DNA of 64,000 bases from Rhodococcus tibetensis (GCF_024438035.1 NZ_JANFQF010000015.1:1-64000); one strand, 5' to 3'. Numbered from the stretch's first letter, positions 26,965 through 36,231 are shown. Notes: a model not told the origin generated them from the sequence alone. A program made the numbers and translations.

Positions 26965-27780
26965 GTGAAGACAGCTATCGTCACCGGGGCGTCATCGGGG
27001 ATCGGGCAGGCCGTAGCAACGGCGCTCGTCGACCGCGGGTACCGGGTGATCGGGACGAGCCGGAACAGTTCCACGGTGAGCGACCCGACGCGAGGTGTCG
27101 AATACCGCGATCTGGACCTCACCGACCGAGACTCGATCCGTAGTTTCGTCGACGCTCTCGACGGGGTAGAGGTCGACGTGCTGATCAACAACGCAGGCGA
27201 ATCTCAGTGCGGTCCTCTCGAAGAGCTACCCGTCGATGCCGTGCAAAGGTTGTTCCAGCTCAATGTTTTCGGCGCCGTGGAGCTGACTCAGTTGTTGCTC
27301 CCAGGAATGCGGCAGCGGCGACGCGGCAAGATCATCAACGTCGGGTCCATGTTGGCCAGCTTCCCCCTCGCGTACCGGTCGTCGTACGTGGCCACCAAGG
27401 CCGCTATCAAAGGATTCGCCACAGCCGCACGCTACGAGCTGCTGCCGTTCGGCATCGACATCACCACCGTCGAACCGGGTTCGATCGCCACCGGGTTGTC
27501 AGGGCGCCGAACGAAGTACATAGGTAGCCGATCCCCTTACGAACAGCGCTTCTCCTCCGCAATCTCGGTACTCGATGCCAGGGAGGCGCAGGGTATCTCA
27601 GCGACCAAGGTCGCACGAACGGTGGTCAAAGCAGTCGAGGACAAGAAGACCCTTCCGCTCTACGCCGTAGGCAGCAACGCCCCAGTTGTGTTCTTGGCGC
27701 GAAGGTTGATGCCGCGCACGGTGATCGAGTCCGTCATGGCCAAGGCATACGGCATCGGCGCGCGAACACGGGGCGCCTGA
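26965..27780 (+). CDS. Short-chain dehydrogenase/reductase
   Basis: The 271-residue product is a classical SDR: TGASSGIG cofactor loop, NNAG (INNAGES), catalytic Ser in NVGSML and the YVATK catalytic pair. Residues after 190 (GLSGRRTKYIGSRSPYEQR) form the substrate lid. The start is taken at GTG 26965, six bases after AAGGGG. The open frame further upstream to 26710 crosses the regulatory region. It probably interconverts an alcohol and a ketone in the P450/ring-cleavage pathway. The cofactor cannot be read with confidence. Confidence 0.85.
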   Translation: MKTAIVTGASSGIGQAVATALVDRGYRVIGTSRNSSTVSDPTRGVEYRDLDLTDRDSIRSFVDALDGVEVDVLINNAGESQCGPLEELPVDAVQRLFQLNVFGAVELTQLLLPGMRQRRRGKIINVGSMLASFPLAYRSSYVATKAAIKGFATAARYELLPFGIDITTVEPGSIATGLSGRRTKYIGSRSPYEQRFSSAISVLDAREAQGISATKVARTVVKAVEDKKTLPLYAVGSNAPVVFLARRLMPRTVIESVMAKAYGIGARTRGA

Positions 27781-27966
27781 CTCCTCGGCGCCGCCGACCG
27801 TGCACTACGGCGCTCTCACCCGAATCGACGGGCAGGGCGCCGTCGGTAGACCGTGGAAGCTGGACGCTCCATCATTGTGTCCTTTCAAAAGCGGCGCGGC
27901 CGCCCACCCCTCCGGAAACGCAATCCGGCATAGCCCGTCACTGCAGCCGCAGAAGGAAGTCGCGAG

Positions 27967-29013
27967 ATGATCGACCGCAGAACGCTGCTCGGCACACTCG
28001 GAGGGGTCACGGTTTCCGGGGTGGCACACTCGGTGGTGAGCGCTTCACGCAGCGCCCGGGCGAACCCGGCGGAACCCGCCGGTGGCCTGATCGACCTACA
28101 TTCGCACTTCCTTCCCGACTTCTACGTCCGAGACGCGGTACAGGCGGGAATCGCTTTCCCCGACGGAATGCCCAAGTGGCCTTCCTGGTCCATCGGTGAA
28201 CATCTGGCGATGATGGACAGTTGTGGCGTCGACTCTGCGGTTCTATCCCTGTCCTCACCCGGGGTTCTTTTGGGCGACACCGCGCAGGCGGCCGCTCTCG
28301 CACGTCGCGTCAACGACTTCGCGGCCGAGGTGACAAGCGGTCAACCCCGACTGGGATTCTTTGCCTCACTCCCACTTCCGAATGTAGTCGATTCCGTTGT
28401 CGAGGCCGTTCGCGCCTTGGACGACTTGGGCGCCGACGGCGTCGTGATGATGTCGAACGCCGCGGGAATGTACCTGGGCAACGCAGCGCTGTCACCACTG
28501 ATGGCAGCGCTCCACGCGCGCTCGGCAGTCGTCTTCGTCCACCCCACGTCACCACCCAACGCGGCCGCGGTCAATCTGGGCCTACCGGCATCGATGATGG
28601 AGTTTCTGTTCGATACCGCGCGCACCGTCGTCGACCTGCTGATGCTGGGCACCATCGATCGCTACCCGAACATTCGATGGGTTCTCACCCACGGCGGGGG
28701 CGTGCTTCCTCTGCTGTCGGATCGCGTGGACTTCTTTCGTTCGCAAGTAGGTATCAAAGCCCCCACGATGTCGGATATCTTGCAGAGCATGTGGTTCGAT
28801 CTTGCCGGCACCCCCGCCCCCCGCCAGTTGCCCGCCCTGGTTTCCGCGGTCGGCACCGAACACCTGGTGTACGGCAGCGACTTCTGCTTCACCCCGCTCG
28901 ACGCGGTCCGGCAGCAAATTCAATCCCTCGACGCTTCGACGCCGTCCGAGGTTTTCGCGAACTGGCGCCGAGCGACCTCGGACAACGCGCGGCGACTACT
29001 TGGCGACATCTGA
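27967..29013 (+). CDS. Tat-exported amidohydrolase (ACMSD/decarboxylase-like)
   Basis: The 348-residue product has a twin-arginine signal (DRRTLLGTLGG) at the N-terminus, which is unusual for this mostly cytoplasmic family. The amidohydrolase-2 metal site is complete: HxH in DLHSHFLP, His in VFVHPTSPP, His in LTHGGG and Asp in YGSDFCF. The family includes gamma-resorcylate and aminocarboxymuconate-semialdehyde decarboxylases and related C-C hydrolases. An aromatic-acid decarboxylase or hydrolase role fits the adjoining ring-cleavage genes. The start has GAAGGAAG upstream. The short spacing to the SDR suggests one transcript. Confidence 0.8.
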   Translation: MIDRRTLLGTLGGVTVSGVAHSVVSASRSARANPAEPAGGLIDLHSHFLPDFYVRDAVQAGIAFPDGMPKWPSWSIGEHLAMMDSCGVDSAVLSLSSPGVLLGDTAQAAALARRVNDFAAEVTSGQPRLGFFASLPLPNVVDSVVEAVRALDDLGADGVVMMSNAAGMYLGNAALSPLMAALHARSAVVFVHPTSPPNAAAVNLGLPASMMEFLFDTARTVVDLLMLGTIDRYPNIRWVLTHGGGVLPLLSDRVDFFRSQVGIKAPTMSDILQSMWFDLAGTPAPRQLPALVSAVGTEHLVYGSDFCFTPLDAVRQQIQSLDASTPSEVFANWRRATSDNARRLLGDI

Positions 29014-29046
29014 AAAATTGCGCCGCTACGGGCCCGGTGTCGAGAT

Positions 29047-29733
29047 TCAACATGCGGTGACGCTCGGATCGGCGCTCTGAGCGGCCGGATCGACCACTCT
29101 GCGAACACCGACGTCGAAGAACTGGGGCAGTGGGCGGGCGCACAATTGCTTTGCTTCTGTGGCCGGAATTCCCAGCGCTCGCAGAATATCTGCCGTCATG
29201 CCGTCGACCGTCGGCGCTTCGTCTCGGTCCGGCTGGTCCAACAACATGCGACCCATGGCGAGAAATGCACCGGCCACCAGTGCGAGTGCTCGGTCGGGGT
29301 CGTCGACGTCGAATCGGCCCTGCTTCGCCGCGGCCTCGATATCGCGCCTCGATCGCGGCGCCAACCCGTGATCGGATGTTATCGCGGCAGCCTCTGAACT
29401 GAGCAGCACTCGGCTCATCTGCGGCTCGAGTCGGAACAACCGCCCCGCCAGCCTGAACGACTGCGTAAACATTTCGACGGGATCGGTCAGATCGACCGTC
29501 AGGCTGTCGAGATAGTCACCGACCGAGTCGAGCGCTGTGTCCACCGCTGCTCGCCACAGGTCTTCCTTACTCTCGAAGTGGTTGTAGAACGATCCGTTGG
29601 CCACCTCGGCTGCCTGGGTGATCTCGAGGATCGGCGCGTTGAGCTTGCCGTTGGCGATGAACCCTTGCGCTGCAGCGATGAGGGCTGCCCGCGTACGCGC
29701 TTTACGGCGTTCGAGTCCACTGTTGTCCGACAC
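29047..29733 (-). CDS. TetR-family regulator of the ring-cleavage cluster
   Basis: The 228-residue product has the TetR helix-turn-helix at residues ~10-56 (TRAALIAAAQGFIANGK... ITQAAEVANGSFYNHFESKE) and an all-helical ligand domain. It is divergent from the extradiol dioxygenase gene. Two palindromes lie in the divergent promoter (29792-29805 and 29835-29848) and a third near the P450/SDR promoter, so it likely represses the whole cluster until an aromatic inducer binds. Confidence 0.9.
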   Translation of the reverse strand: MSDNSGLERRKARTRAALIAAAQGFIANGKLNAPILEITQAAEVANGSFYNHFESKEDLWRAAVDTALDSVGDYLDSLTVDLTDPVEMFTQSFRLAGRLFRLEPQMSRVLLSSEAAAITSDHGLAPRSRRDIEAAAKQGRFDVDDPDRALALVAGAFLAMGRMLLDQPDRDEAPTVDGMTADILRALGIPATEAKQLCARPLPQFFDVGVRRVVDPAAQSADPSVTAC

Positions 29734-29791
29734 GCGATGCTCCTGCCTCGTTGGGCTTTGGTCGACGAGAGTTTACCCCCGCCCATCATTA

Positions 29792-29805
29792 TGACGATTC
29801 CGTCA
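29792..29805. promoter_or_regulatory. TetR-type operator-like site, TGACGATTCCGTCA
   Basis: Arms TGACG and CGTCA match the perfect site 30 bp away. The location, 59 bp upstream of the TetR start, suits autoregulation. Confidence 0.55.
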
Positions 29806-29834
29806 AAACACTTGACTGTGGCCCAGCCTATAGG

Positions 29835-29848
29835 TGACGATATCGTCA
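29835..29848. promoter_or_regulatory. Perfect TetR-type operator palindrome, TGACGATATCGTCA
   Basis: A 14-bp perfect palindrome lies 22 bp upstream of the dioxygenase start codon, where a bound repressor would block transcription. Confidence 0.7.
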
Positions 29849-29869
29849 AGAACTCTTCGAGGAGTGGAC

Positions 29870-31039
29870 TTGACCACAGAGATCACCACCGGACCGGGTG
29901 TCGACGGCCACCAGAACATTCACGTCGACCAGGGCGCACTGCCCGGCGAACATCCCGGGCGCGCGAAGAACCCGATCATCAAAGCCCACGACATCGCGTG
30001 GCTCGAGTTCCAGAAGCCGGACTTGGTCAAGGCCCAGGCATTCGCCGAGGCCTTCGGGTTCACAGTGACGTTGCGGACCGCCGAGGAATTGCACCTACGC
30101 GGCACGGCAGCCGGCTCACCGTGCGTACTGATCCGCAAAGGCGCCCACACGAAGTACCTCGGGGCGGCGTTTCTCGCCGCCGACGGCGGCGATGTGATGC
30201 GACTGGCCGAGACCACCGGCCGCCGCGTCGATCGGCTCCCGGACACCGTCGGCGGAATCGGGACCACTCTCACCGATCCGAGCGGCCAGCCGGTGCGCAT
30301 CGTCGCAGATCTCGATGTCGGCCCGGAACTTCCGGGCCAACGGGTGCACGACTACAACTTCGCAGTACGTCACACCGCAACCACCGACGCACCCCGCCTG
30401 AACGCCACCCAACGCCCTCCGCGCGAACCCGCTCTCGTCGAACGGTTGGGTCATGTGGTTCTACAACGAGCCCGCTACCTGGAGAACCTCGACTGGTATC
30501 TGGAACACCTCGGCCTGATCGTCAGCGACTTCCTGTACTACGACGGACAGCGTCAGCGCGGGCCGGTGATGAGCTTCATCCGATGCGACCGCGGCGCCAC
30601 CCCCAGCGACCATCACACCCTGGCCCTGGCATTGGGCCCCTCGGACCGCTATGTGCACTCGGCTTATCAGGTGTGCGACCTCGACGCCATCGGCGCAGGC
30701 AATCGATATCTCACCGAACGCGGATACAAGCACTCGTGGGGCATCGGCCGCCACATCCAGGGCAGCCAGCTCTTCGACTACTGGCGGGATCCGGACGGCT
30801 TCCTCGTCGAGCATTTCAGCGACGGAGACCTGTTCGACTCTTCCCTCCAGCCCGGTTGGGCGCCGATGACCGCAACAGGGCTGGCCCAGTGGGGCCCGCC
30901 CGCCACCACGGATTTCCTCGGGATCGCTCCCGGCAGGGCGTCTCTCCAAGAACTACGTTCGATCTTTTCTTCACTACGTACCGACAACGAATTCGACTCC
31001 GAACGCCTCCGCGGCCTGTTGAAAGTAGCCTCCACATGA
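29870..31039 (+). CDS. Extradiol ring-cleavage dioxygenase (VOC superfamily)
   Basis: The 389-residue product is a two-domain type I extradiol dioxygenase. The Fe(II) ligands are in the C-terminal module: His in VERLGHVVL, His in PSDHHTLAL and Glu in GFLVEHFSDGD. It would open a catechol-type ring meta to the hydroxyls. I take the TTG at 29870, six bases after GAGGAG, as start. GTG 29864 overlaps that ribosome site and GTG 29834 overlaps the operator. The stop overlaps the next gene as ATGA. The exact catecholic substrate is not readable; the length is longer than the ~290-310 of biphenyl-type enzymes. Confidence 0.85.
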   Translation: MTTEITTGPGVDGHQNIHVDQGALPGEHPGRAKNPIIKAHDIAWLEFQKPDLVKAQAFAEAFGFTVTLRTAEELHLRGTAAGSPCVLIRKGAHTKYLGAAFLAADGGDVMRLAETTGRRVDRLPDTVGGIGTTLTDPSGQPVRIVADLDVGPELPGQRVHDYNFAVRHTATTDAPRLNATQRPPREPALVERLGHVVLQRARYLENLDWYLEHLGLIVSDFLYYDGQRQRGPVMSFIRCDRGATPSDHHTLALALGPSDRYVHSAYQVCDLDAIGAGNRYLTERGYKHSWGIGRHIQGSQLFDYWRDPDGFLVEHFSDGDLFDSSLQPGWAPMTATGLAQWGPPATTDFLGIAPGRASLQELRSIFSSLRTDNEFDSERLRGLLKVAST

Positions 31040-31974
31040 GCATTTCGGTCCTGCGCACCTCCGACGCATGGTGGGTGCAGCTGCCCACCGGCGCAGCGAA
31101 AATCGACACGACCGCATCGACGACCGCCGAACTGTTGGCCGATCGCGCGGCCATCGAGTCCGCTGCGGGCAGCACCGTCACCGTTCCGGTGGAATCGCTC
31201 GAGGTGCTCTCGCCGGTCACCGCGCCATGTCGCGTCGTTGCGCAGATGACCAATTACGTCTCGCACGTGAAGGATTCGGGCATGAATCCGGCGACGGTGC
31301 CACTGACGTTCTTCCGGAAGGCGTCCGGGTCGATCAGCGGTCCGTCGGACGAGATCGTCAAACCGGCTCACGTGAAGCTGCTCGACTACGAGGTCGAGAT
31401 CGGGCTCGTCGTCGGCAAGCCGTTTCCGGTGGGCACACCTATCGACGAGTCCACCGTCGCCGACTACATCGCCGCCCTCGTCATCACCAACGACGTGTCC
31501 GCACGCGATGTCCAGCTCCCGAAAACCCAGTTCTACGAGGCGAAGTCCTACCCCACCTTCACCCCGGTCGGCCCGGTACTCCTCGTTCTCGAAGACGGCG
31601 ACTTCGCTCGCTTCGAACAGCTGCGCCTGATGCTGCGCGTCAACGGTGAGGTGCGCCAGAACAGCACGGTGCGGGACATGATCTTCCGACCGGCGCAAGC
31701 CCTGAAGACCCTGAGCGGTTTCCAACGACTCGACCCCGGCGACCTGGTGCTCACTGGCACCCCCGGTGGAACGGCACTGAAAGCGCCGGCCAAACCGATC
31801 GAGATCATCGGATCCTTCCTCCCCCCTGCGGTCAAATGGAAGACATTCTTCACAAGGCAGGCCGGCAACCCGAAATATCTGAAGGACGGCGACATCGTCG
31901 AGCTGACCATCGCAACCGATGACGCGATGCTCGACCTCGGCGTCCAGCGCACCACCGTCAGGTACGCGCGATGA
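31036..31974 (+). CDS. Fumarylacetoacetate hydrolase-family hydrolase
   Basis: The 312-residue product has the FAH fold with its metal-binding set: the Glu pair in LLDYEVEIGLVVGK, Asp in ITNDVSARDVQ, and the closing LVLTGTPGGTAL. Family members are hydratases, isomerases or hydrolases of ring-cleavage products, so here it should process the dioxygenase product. The start ATG overlaps the previous stop (ATGA), and its own stop overlaps the next ATG, a fully coupled operon. A much longer upstream extension of the frame is an artefact of high GC. Confidence 0.85.
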   Translation: MSISVLRTSDAWWVQLPTGAAKIDTTASTTAELLADRAAIESAAGSTVTVPVESLEVLSPVTAPCRVVAQMTNYVSHVKDSGMNPATVPLTFFRKASGSISGPSDEIVKPAHVKLLDYEVEIGLVVGKPFPVGTPIDESTVADYIAALVITNDVSARDVQLPKTQFYEAKSYPTFTPVGPVLLVLEDGDFARFEQLRLMLRVNGEVRQNSTVRDMIFRPAQALKTLSGFQRLDPGDLVLTGTPGGTALKAPAKPIEIIGSFLPPAVKWKTFFTRQAGNPKYLKDGDIVELTIATDDAMLDLGVQRTTVRYAR

Positions 31975-32120
31975 CCCACGGTGTCGCTGACACCGCGCTG
32001 TGGTCCGTCCTGAAAGGCCCGGGCGACCTGACGGTCGTGGAATCGGTCCCTCTCGCCGAACGAGGACTCCCCGACAGCACGTACGCGCTGCTGCAACGAG
32101 ACAACGGGTCTGTGGGGTGA
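31971..32120 (+). pseudogene. N-terminal stub of an acyl-CoA synthetase, 49 aa
   Basis: The ATG overlaps the FAH stop and the stop overlaps the GTG of the next gene, so it looks like a normal operon member. However, its 49 residues (LTVVESVPLAERGLPDSTYA) are the N-terminal leader of AMP-forming acyl-CoA ligases and stop before any catalytic motif. I infer a large internal deletion that kept the coupling signals. It may now serve only as a translational bridge. Confidence 0.5.
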
Positions 32121-33700
32121 ACGCCGAGCACTACCCGGTGGTGATCATCGGGACGGGGCCCACCGGCATGGTCGCCGCGTCGCTGCTGGCCAGGTTCGGG
32201 GTCGATTGCCTTGTCCTGGACCGCTGGACCGATGTCTTCGCTCAACCACGAGCAGTTCACCTCGACGACGAGGTTTATCGCATCCTGGGTGAGCTGGGCC
32301 TCGCCGACGACTTCGCGTCGATCTCCCGGCCCGGACATGGACTGCGGCTGATCGATCGACGCCTGCGCACCATCGCCGAGTTCACCCGTGATCCGGATTC
32401 GGCGCCGCACGGATTTCCTCCGGCCAACATGTTCGATCAGCCGGAACTCGAACAGATCATGCGGGCAGCGATGAACCGATACGACAGTGTCACCTTCCGC
32501 GGCGAATGCGAGGTCACCGACGTCGCCAACAAGCGCGATCACGCCGTCGTCCGCTACACGGACCGAGCCTCCGGCGCAGACCGCTTCGTCACCGCGGACT
32601 ACGTGCTGGGATGCGACGGCGCGAGAAGCACCGTCCGCTCCGCCATCGGGTCGAAGATGCGAGATCTCGGCTTCGAACAGCGCTGGTTGGTGATCGACGT
32701 GGCCACCGGCACCGACTTGCAGCAGTGGGATGGCGTGCATCAACTCGCCGACCCCGACCGTGCCGGCACGTACATGCGCATCGGCGAGAGCCGCTACCGC
32801 TGGGAATTCCGGTTGCACGATCACGAGACCACCGCGGACTTCAGCAACATCGACACCGTCCGGCCTCTCATCGCCCCGTGGATCGGCACCACGGCGAACG
32901 TCGACCTGGAGCTGATCAGAGTTGCGGAATACACCTTCCGCGCCCAGGTGGTCGATCGCTGGCGGGACCGCAGAGTATTCCTTCTCGGCGACGCGGCCCA
33001 CCTCACTCCCCCGTTCATCGGACAGGGCATGGGCGCAGGGGTGCGTGATGCGAAGAACCTGATCTGGAAACTCGTCGGCGTCCTGCACGGGGTGCTGCCC
33101 AACTCTGCACTGGAGACCTATCAGCAGGAACGCGGGCCCCACGCCGATGCCATGATCAAACTTGCGGTGACCATCGGTTGGGCAATGACCGGCGGCGGGG
33201 AACGCACCGCCGCGCTCCGCCAGCGCCTGTTCCCTCTGCTGGCGCGGCTACCCGGCGTAGCGGCACGAGTGACCGACAGCGCCACCCCCGCCCTGCACAG
33301 GTCGGCATACGTGCGCCGCGCCCCTGGGCTCACCCGTGGTCTCGCCGGCACGCTGTGCCCCAACGCAATCATCGACCGGGGCAAACGTTTCGACGATGTC
33401 GCGCCCGACCAGTTCGTCATCGTCTCGCTGACCGCCCCGACCGGCGGGCAGCATCGGGAGATACTCCGCCGCGGCGCCGCCGCGCTCGTGGTGGGCGCCT
33501 CCTCCGAGCTCGGGGAGTGGCTGCGAGGCGCACACGCATCTGCGGCCCTCGTGCGGCCCGACAAGACTGTGATGGCCACGAGCCGGTCACTCGCGTCGCT
33601 GCACACTCTCGTGCCCGCCTCGGCCGTGCCCGTCGCCGGCCGCGCGCAACCGCCTGCCGTGCCGCTCATCGCAGCCACGCTGTCCGCCACCGACGTTTAG
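32117..33700 (+). CDS. FAD-dependent aromatic hydroxylase (MhpA-like)
   Basis: The 527-residue product is a class A flavin monooxygenase: GxGxxG (IIGTGPTGMVAA) at residues ~10-20, the DG motif (YVLGCDGARSTVR), and GD motif (VFLLGDAAHLTPPFIGQGM). It resembles 3-(3-hydroxyphenyl)propionate hydroxylase MhpA, which adds a hydroxyl ortho to a phenol to make the catechol for meta cleavage. A thioredoxin-like C-terminal domain follows (about 400 on). GTG 32117 overlaps the preceding stop (GTGA). It should supply the substrate of the dioxygenase. Confidence 0.85.
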   Translation: MNAEHYPVVIIGTGPTGMVAASLLARFGVDCLVLDRWTDVFAQPRAVHLDDEVYRILGELGLADDFASISRPGHGLRLIDRRLRTIAEFTRDPDSAPHGFPPANMFDQPELEQIMRAAMNRYDSVTFRGECEVTDVANKRDHAVVRYTDRASGADRFVTADYVLGCDGARSTVRSAIGSKMRDLGFEQRWLVIDVATGTDLQQWDGVHQLADPDRAGTYMRIGESRYRWEFRLHDHETTADFSNIDTVRPLIAPWIGTTANVDLELIRVAEYTFRAQVVDRWRDRRVFLLGDAAHLTPPFIGQGMGAGVRDAKNLIWKLVGVLHGVLPNSALETYQQERGPHADAMIKLAVTIGWAMTGGGERTAALRQRLFPLLARLPGVAARVTDSATPALHRSAYVRRAPGLTRGLAGTLCPNAIIDRGKRFDDVAPDQFVIVSLTAPTGGQHREILRRGAAALVVGASSELGEWLRGAHASAALVRPDKTVMATSRSLASLHTLVPASAVPVAGRAQPPAVPLIAATLSATDV

Positions 33701-33708
33701 GATCCGTT

Positions 33709-34911
33709 ATGGCACTCGATGTTTCGATCCCGCAGTACCGCGAGAATATATATTCCAAAGCTGCGATTCTCGACCCGTACCCGCACTACGCGGAACTACG
33801 TGCTCTCGGCCCGGCCGTGTGGCTACCCCGGCACCGTGCTTACGCAATCTCGAGGTACGCCGACTGCAAGTCCGTTTTGCTCGACGACGAAACCTTCATC
33901 TCCGGAGACGGAGTGGCATTGAACCCGCTCGCGAACCGACTCGGCCGCGGAACCACCCTCAACAGTGACGGCGACCAGCACGCACTCAAGCGGTCGGTCC
34001 TCGCGCACCGACTCACACCGAGGGCCGTACGGAAGATGACCGCCGCTGTCGAGGACAAGGCCGAGCAAATCGTCGACGCTGCGTTGGCCAAGCGATTCGT
34101 AGATGGTGTCGACGATCTCGCGACCGCGCTACCCACATCGATCGTTCCCGATCTGGTGGGCTGGCCCGAGGAAGGTCGCGATAACTTACTACGTTGGGCA
34201 GGCGCAACTTTCGATTCGCTCGGTCCGGTCAACAGGCAATCGATCAAAGCAACGAAAGCGGCTGGCGAGATGCTTGCGTTCTCCAAGCGAGTGGTCCGCG
34301 AGCGGTCTGTGCTTCCCGGCAGCATGGGCGACGACGTACTCACCGCGGCGGATGAGAACAGGATCGAGAAGTCGAAGTGCCCAGCGCTGATGATCGACTA
34401 TCTGGCGCCGTCCCTCGACACCACGATCGGAGCCATCTCGAGTGCGTTGCACCTCTTCGCGCGTCACCCCGAGCAGTGGCAAGCGCTGAGGGACGTCCCC
34501 GACCGGATCCCCAACGCCGTCAACGAGGTCGTGCGCTACGAGTCACCGCTGAGGGCCTTCTCCCGCCGCGCGGTACGCGATGTCGAGATCGGCGGCACAC
34601 CCGTCCCCAGCGGCGCACGGATACTGGTGATCTACGCCTCCGCCAACAGGGATCCCCGCGAATGGCACGACCCGGACTCGTTCGACATCACCCGCGACGC
34701 CGCACGCCAACTCGGCTTCGGTTCGGGAGTCCATGGATGCGCCGGTCAAGGACTTGCCCGCCTGGAAACACAGACCATCCTGCGGATACTGGCCCGGCGC
34801 GTCCATCGCATCGAACCGGCTGGCACACCGAAATGGGCCATCAACAACGTCATCCACCGATTCGAAAAGCTGCCACTGAGATTGGTTGCAGCAGAGGGGA
34901 CACCATCATGA
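33709..34911 (+). CDS. Cytochrome P450
   Basis: The 400-residue soluble P450 has the I-helix LAPSLDTTIGA (the usual AG before x-D-T-T is replaced by P-S), ExxR in NEVVRYESP and heme loop LGFGSGVHGCAGQGLARLE. ATG 33709 lies 8 bp after the previous stop. Its stop overlaps the ferredoxin start (ATGA), so the two are coupled as redox partners. It probably hydroxylates or O-demethylates an aromatic intermediate. The third partner, a ferredoxin reductase, survives only as a pseudogene downstream. Confidence 0.9.
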   Translation: MALDVSIPQYRENIYSKAAILDPYPHYAELRALGPAVWLPRHRAYAISRYADCKSVLLDDETFISGDGVALNPLANRLGRGTTLNSDGDQHALKRSVLAHRLTPRAVRKMTAAVEDKAEQIVDAALAKRFVDGVDDLATALPTSIVPDLVGWPEEGRDNLLRWAGATFDSLGPVNRQSIKATKAAGEMLAFSKRVVRERSVLPGSMGDDVLTAADENRIEKSKCPALMIDYLAPSLDTTIGAISSALHLFARHPEQWQALRDVPDRIPNAVNEVVRYESPLRAFSRRAVRDVEIGGTPVPSGARILVIYASANRDPREWHDPDSFDITRDAARQLGFGSGVHGCAGQGLARLETQTILRILARRVHRIEPAGTPKWAINNVIHRFEKLPLRLVAAEGTPS

Positions 34912-35105
34912 GGATCGATGTCGACTGGGATCGCTGTGAAGGCCACGGACTCTGCGCCGAGCAAGCCCCCGAGGTGTTCAGCCTCGACGACGACGGGGAA
35001 CTCGAATATGCCTATCAGGACAGCGACATCCCGGACAATGTCGCATCCGGGGTTAAATCGGCCATCGGTGCGTGCCCGGTCGCGGCACTGCGAGAGCACA
35101 CGTGA
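34908..35105 (+). CDS. 3Fe-4S ferredoxin
   Basis: The 65-residue protein has the Cys pattern of P450-linked [3Fe-4S] ferredoxins: RCEGHGLC near the N-terminus and GACPVAAL near the end. Acidic surfaces typical of electron carriers are present. It is coupled to the P450 gene by ATGA and would pass electrons from a reductase to it. Confidence 0.9.
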   Translation: MRIDVDWDRCEGHGLCAEQAPEVFSLDDDGELEYAYQDSDIPDNVASGVKSAIGACPVAALREHT

Positions 35106-35630
35106 GCAGTACCGACCGTCGGATCGTGATCGTCGGTGACTCCATCGCTCGATACACCACGCGAGGGAACTGAGGGCCCTCGATCACTCCGGTTCGATCA
35201 CCATGATCGGTGCCGACCCGGACGGATGCTGCGCTCGTCCGCCGCTGTCCAAACACGTCCTCAAACAAGACGGCGGACAGACCGATACGTGGAACATGTC
35301 CGATCTCGACATCACCACGATCACCACACGCTGTCGGCGTGGACACCGAGAACCGCGCAGTCCACGAGCACATTTCCTACGACGATCTCATCGTCGCGAC
35401 CGGTGCGGCCGCTCGCCGTCTCGCAGCGCCCGAGCAAGAAGGCGAACTGGTACTGCGGACCTCCGCCGGCGCCCGGACACTCCGAACTCGGTGGCGCCCT
35501 CATCAGTGCAGGCATCGGCAGCCAGGGCGCGTCCCATATCTTCTCTGGCGTCGCCGCACTCGGCGCGATCGTAACCACGCTCGTTCCTCGACGAACGCGC
35601 AACCTTGACGCGGTGCCCGGGACAGCCAAT
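35102..35630 (+). pseudogene. Decayed ferredoxin reductase
   Basis: GTG 35102 overlaps the ferredoxin stop and reads RRIVIVGDSIA, the FAD-binding start of a Pdr/CamA-type reductase. The frame breaks within 25 codons. Later pieces in other frames are RALDHSGSITMIGADPDG, RPPLSKHVLKQDGG, then HAVGVDTENRAVH, SYDDLIVATGAAARRLAAPE, and a possible NAD-binding remnant GIGSQGASHIFSGVAALGA. Several indels make it non-functional, so both P450s must borrow a reductase from elsewhere. Confidence 0.65.
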
Positions 35631-35894
35631 GCCAGCCGATCGCTGACCACTTCGACTGTGCGCTGTACGCGCACAAGGGAGTGACAGCACGGTCGATCCC
35701 GTTGTTCCGCACAGAAAATCCGGTCGAAGTTGTGTGCATTCGGACTTCGAACAATGAAGCAGTTCCACATCAGGCGGCCGGGTCATCGTTCCTCAGAGCG
35801 AGACTGCTGAGCAGGCAGCGGCCGTTGTGGGGCGAGCACGTTTCGAGCCGGAAGGGCGAAGAGGCCTAGGCCCGGGCGAGGAGCAGACTGCGGC

Positions 35895-36231
35895 ACCGCA
35901 TTGGCGAATCCCGACTGCACGGCAGACGCAATGCACACCCTCGTCGCCATCCAGATCGAATCCATCATCGGCGTCCGGGCCGCCGACGAGATTCTCGGCA
36001 TACCGAGGGATCGATGCCGTCCTGATGGGTCCGGCGGACTTGTCCAACTCGTTGGGCGTGCCGCTGGGCTGGCCAGAGTTCTGGAGTGACGTGGAGCGAG
36101 TGTTCGACGCCGCTCGGAACCATGGCGTTGCGCCAGGAGCGTTCTGTACTCACGAGCACCGTCCGGCCTGTTTGGCGGTCCAGGATTGCGCGGCCGAGGT
36201 CCCAGTGCAGCACCAGATTTGTGCACTGTGA
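35895..36231 (+). pseudogene. HpcH/HpaI-type aldolase fragment
   Basis: Two frames give LVAIQIESIIGVRAADEILG and then GIDAVLMGPADLSNSLGVPL with HGVAPGAFC, matching the metal-binding and GPADLS region of 2,4-dihydroxyhept-2-ene-dioate aldolases. One frameshift separates them and the N-terminal half is missing. It was probably the last step of the meta-cleavage route. Sequence from 35631 to 35894 is unrecognised, and 36232-36564 holds only the leader region of the next gene. Confidence 0.5.

Noticed and set aside
29578-31035. A long plus-strand frame leading into the FAH gene
   Set aside because: It overlaps the dioxygenase in another frame, has Arg/Pro-rich composition without domains, and the FAH gene has its own ATG coupled to the dioxygenase stop.
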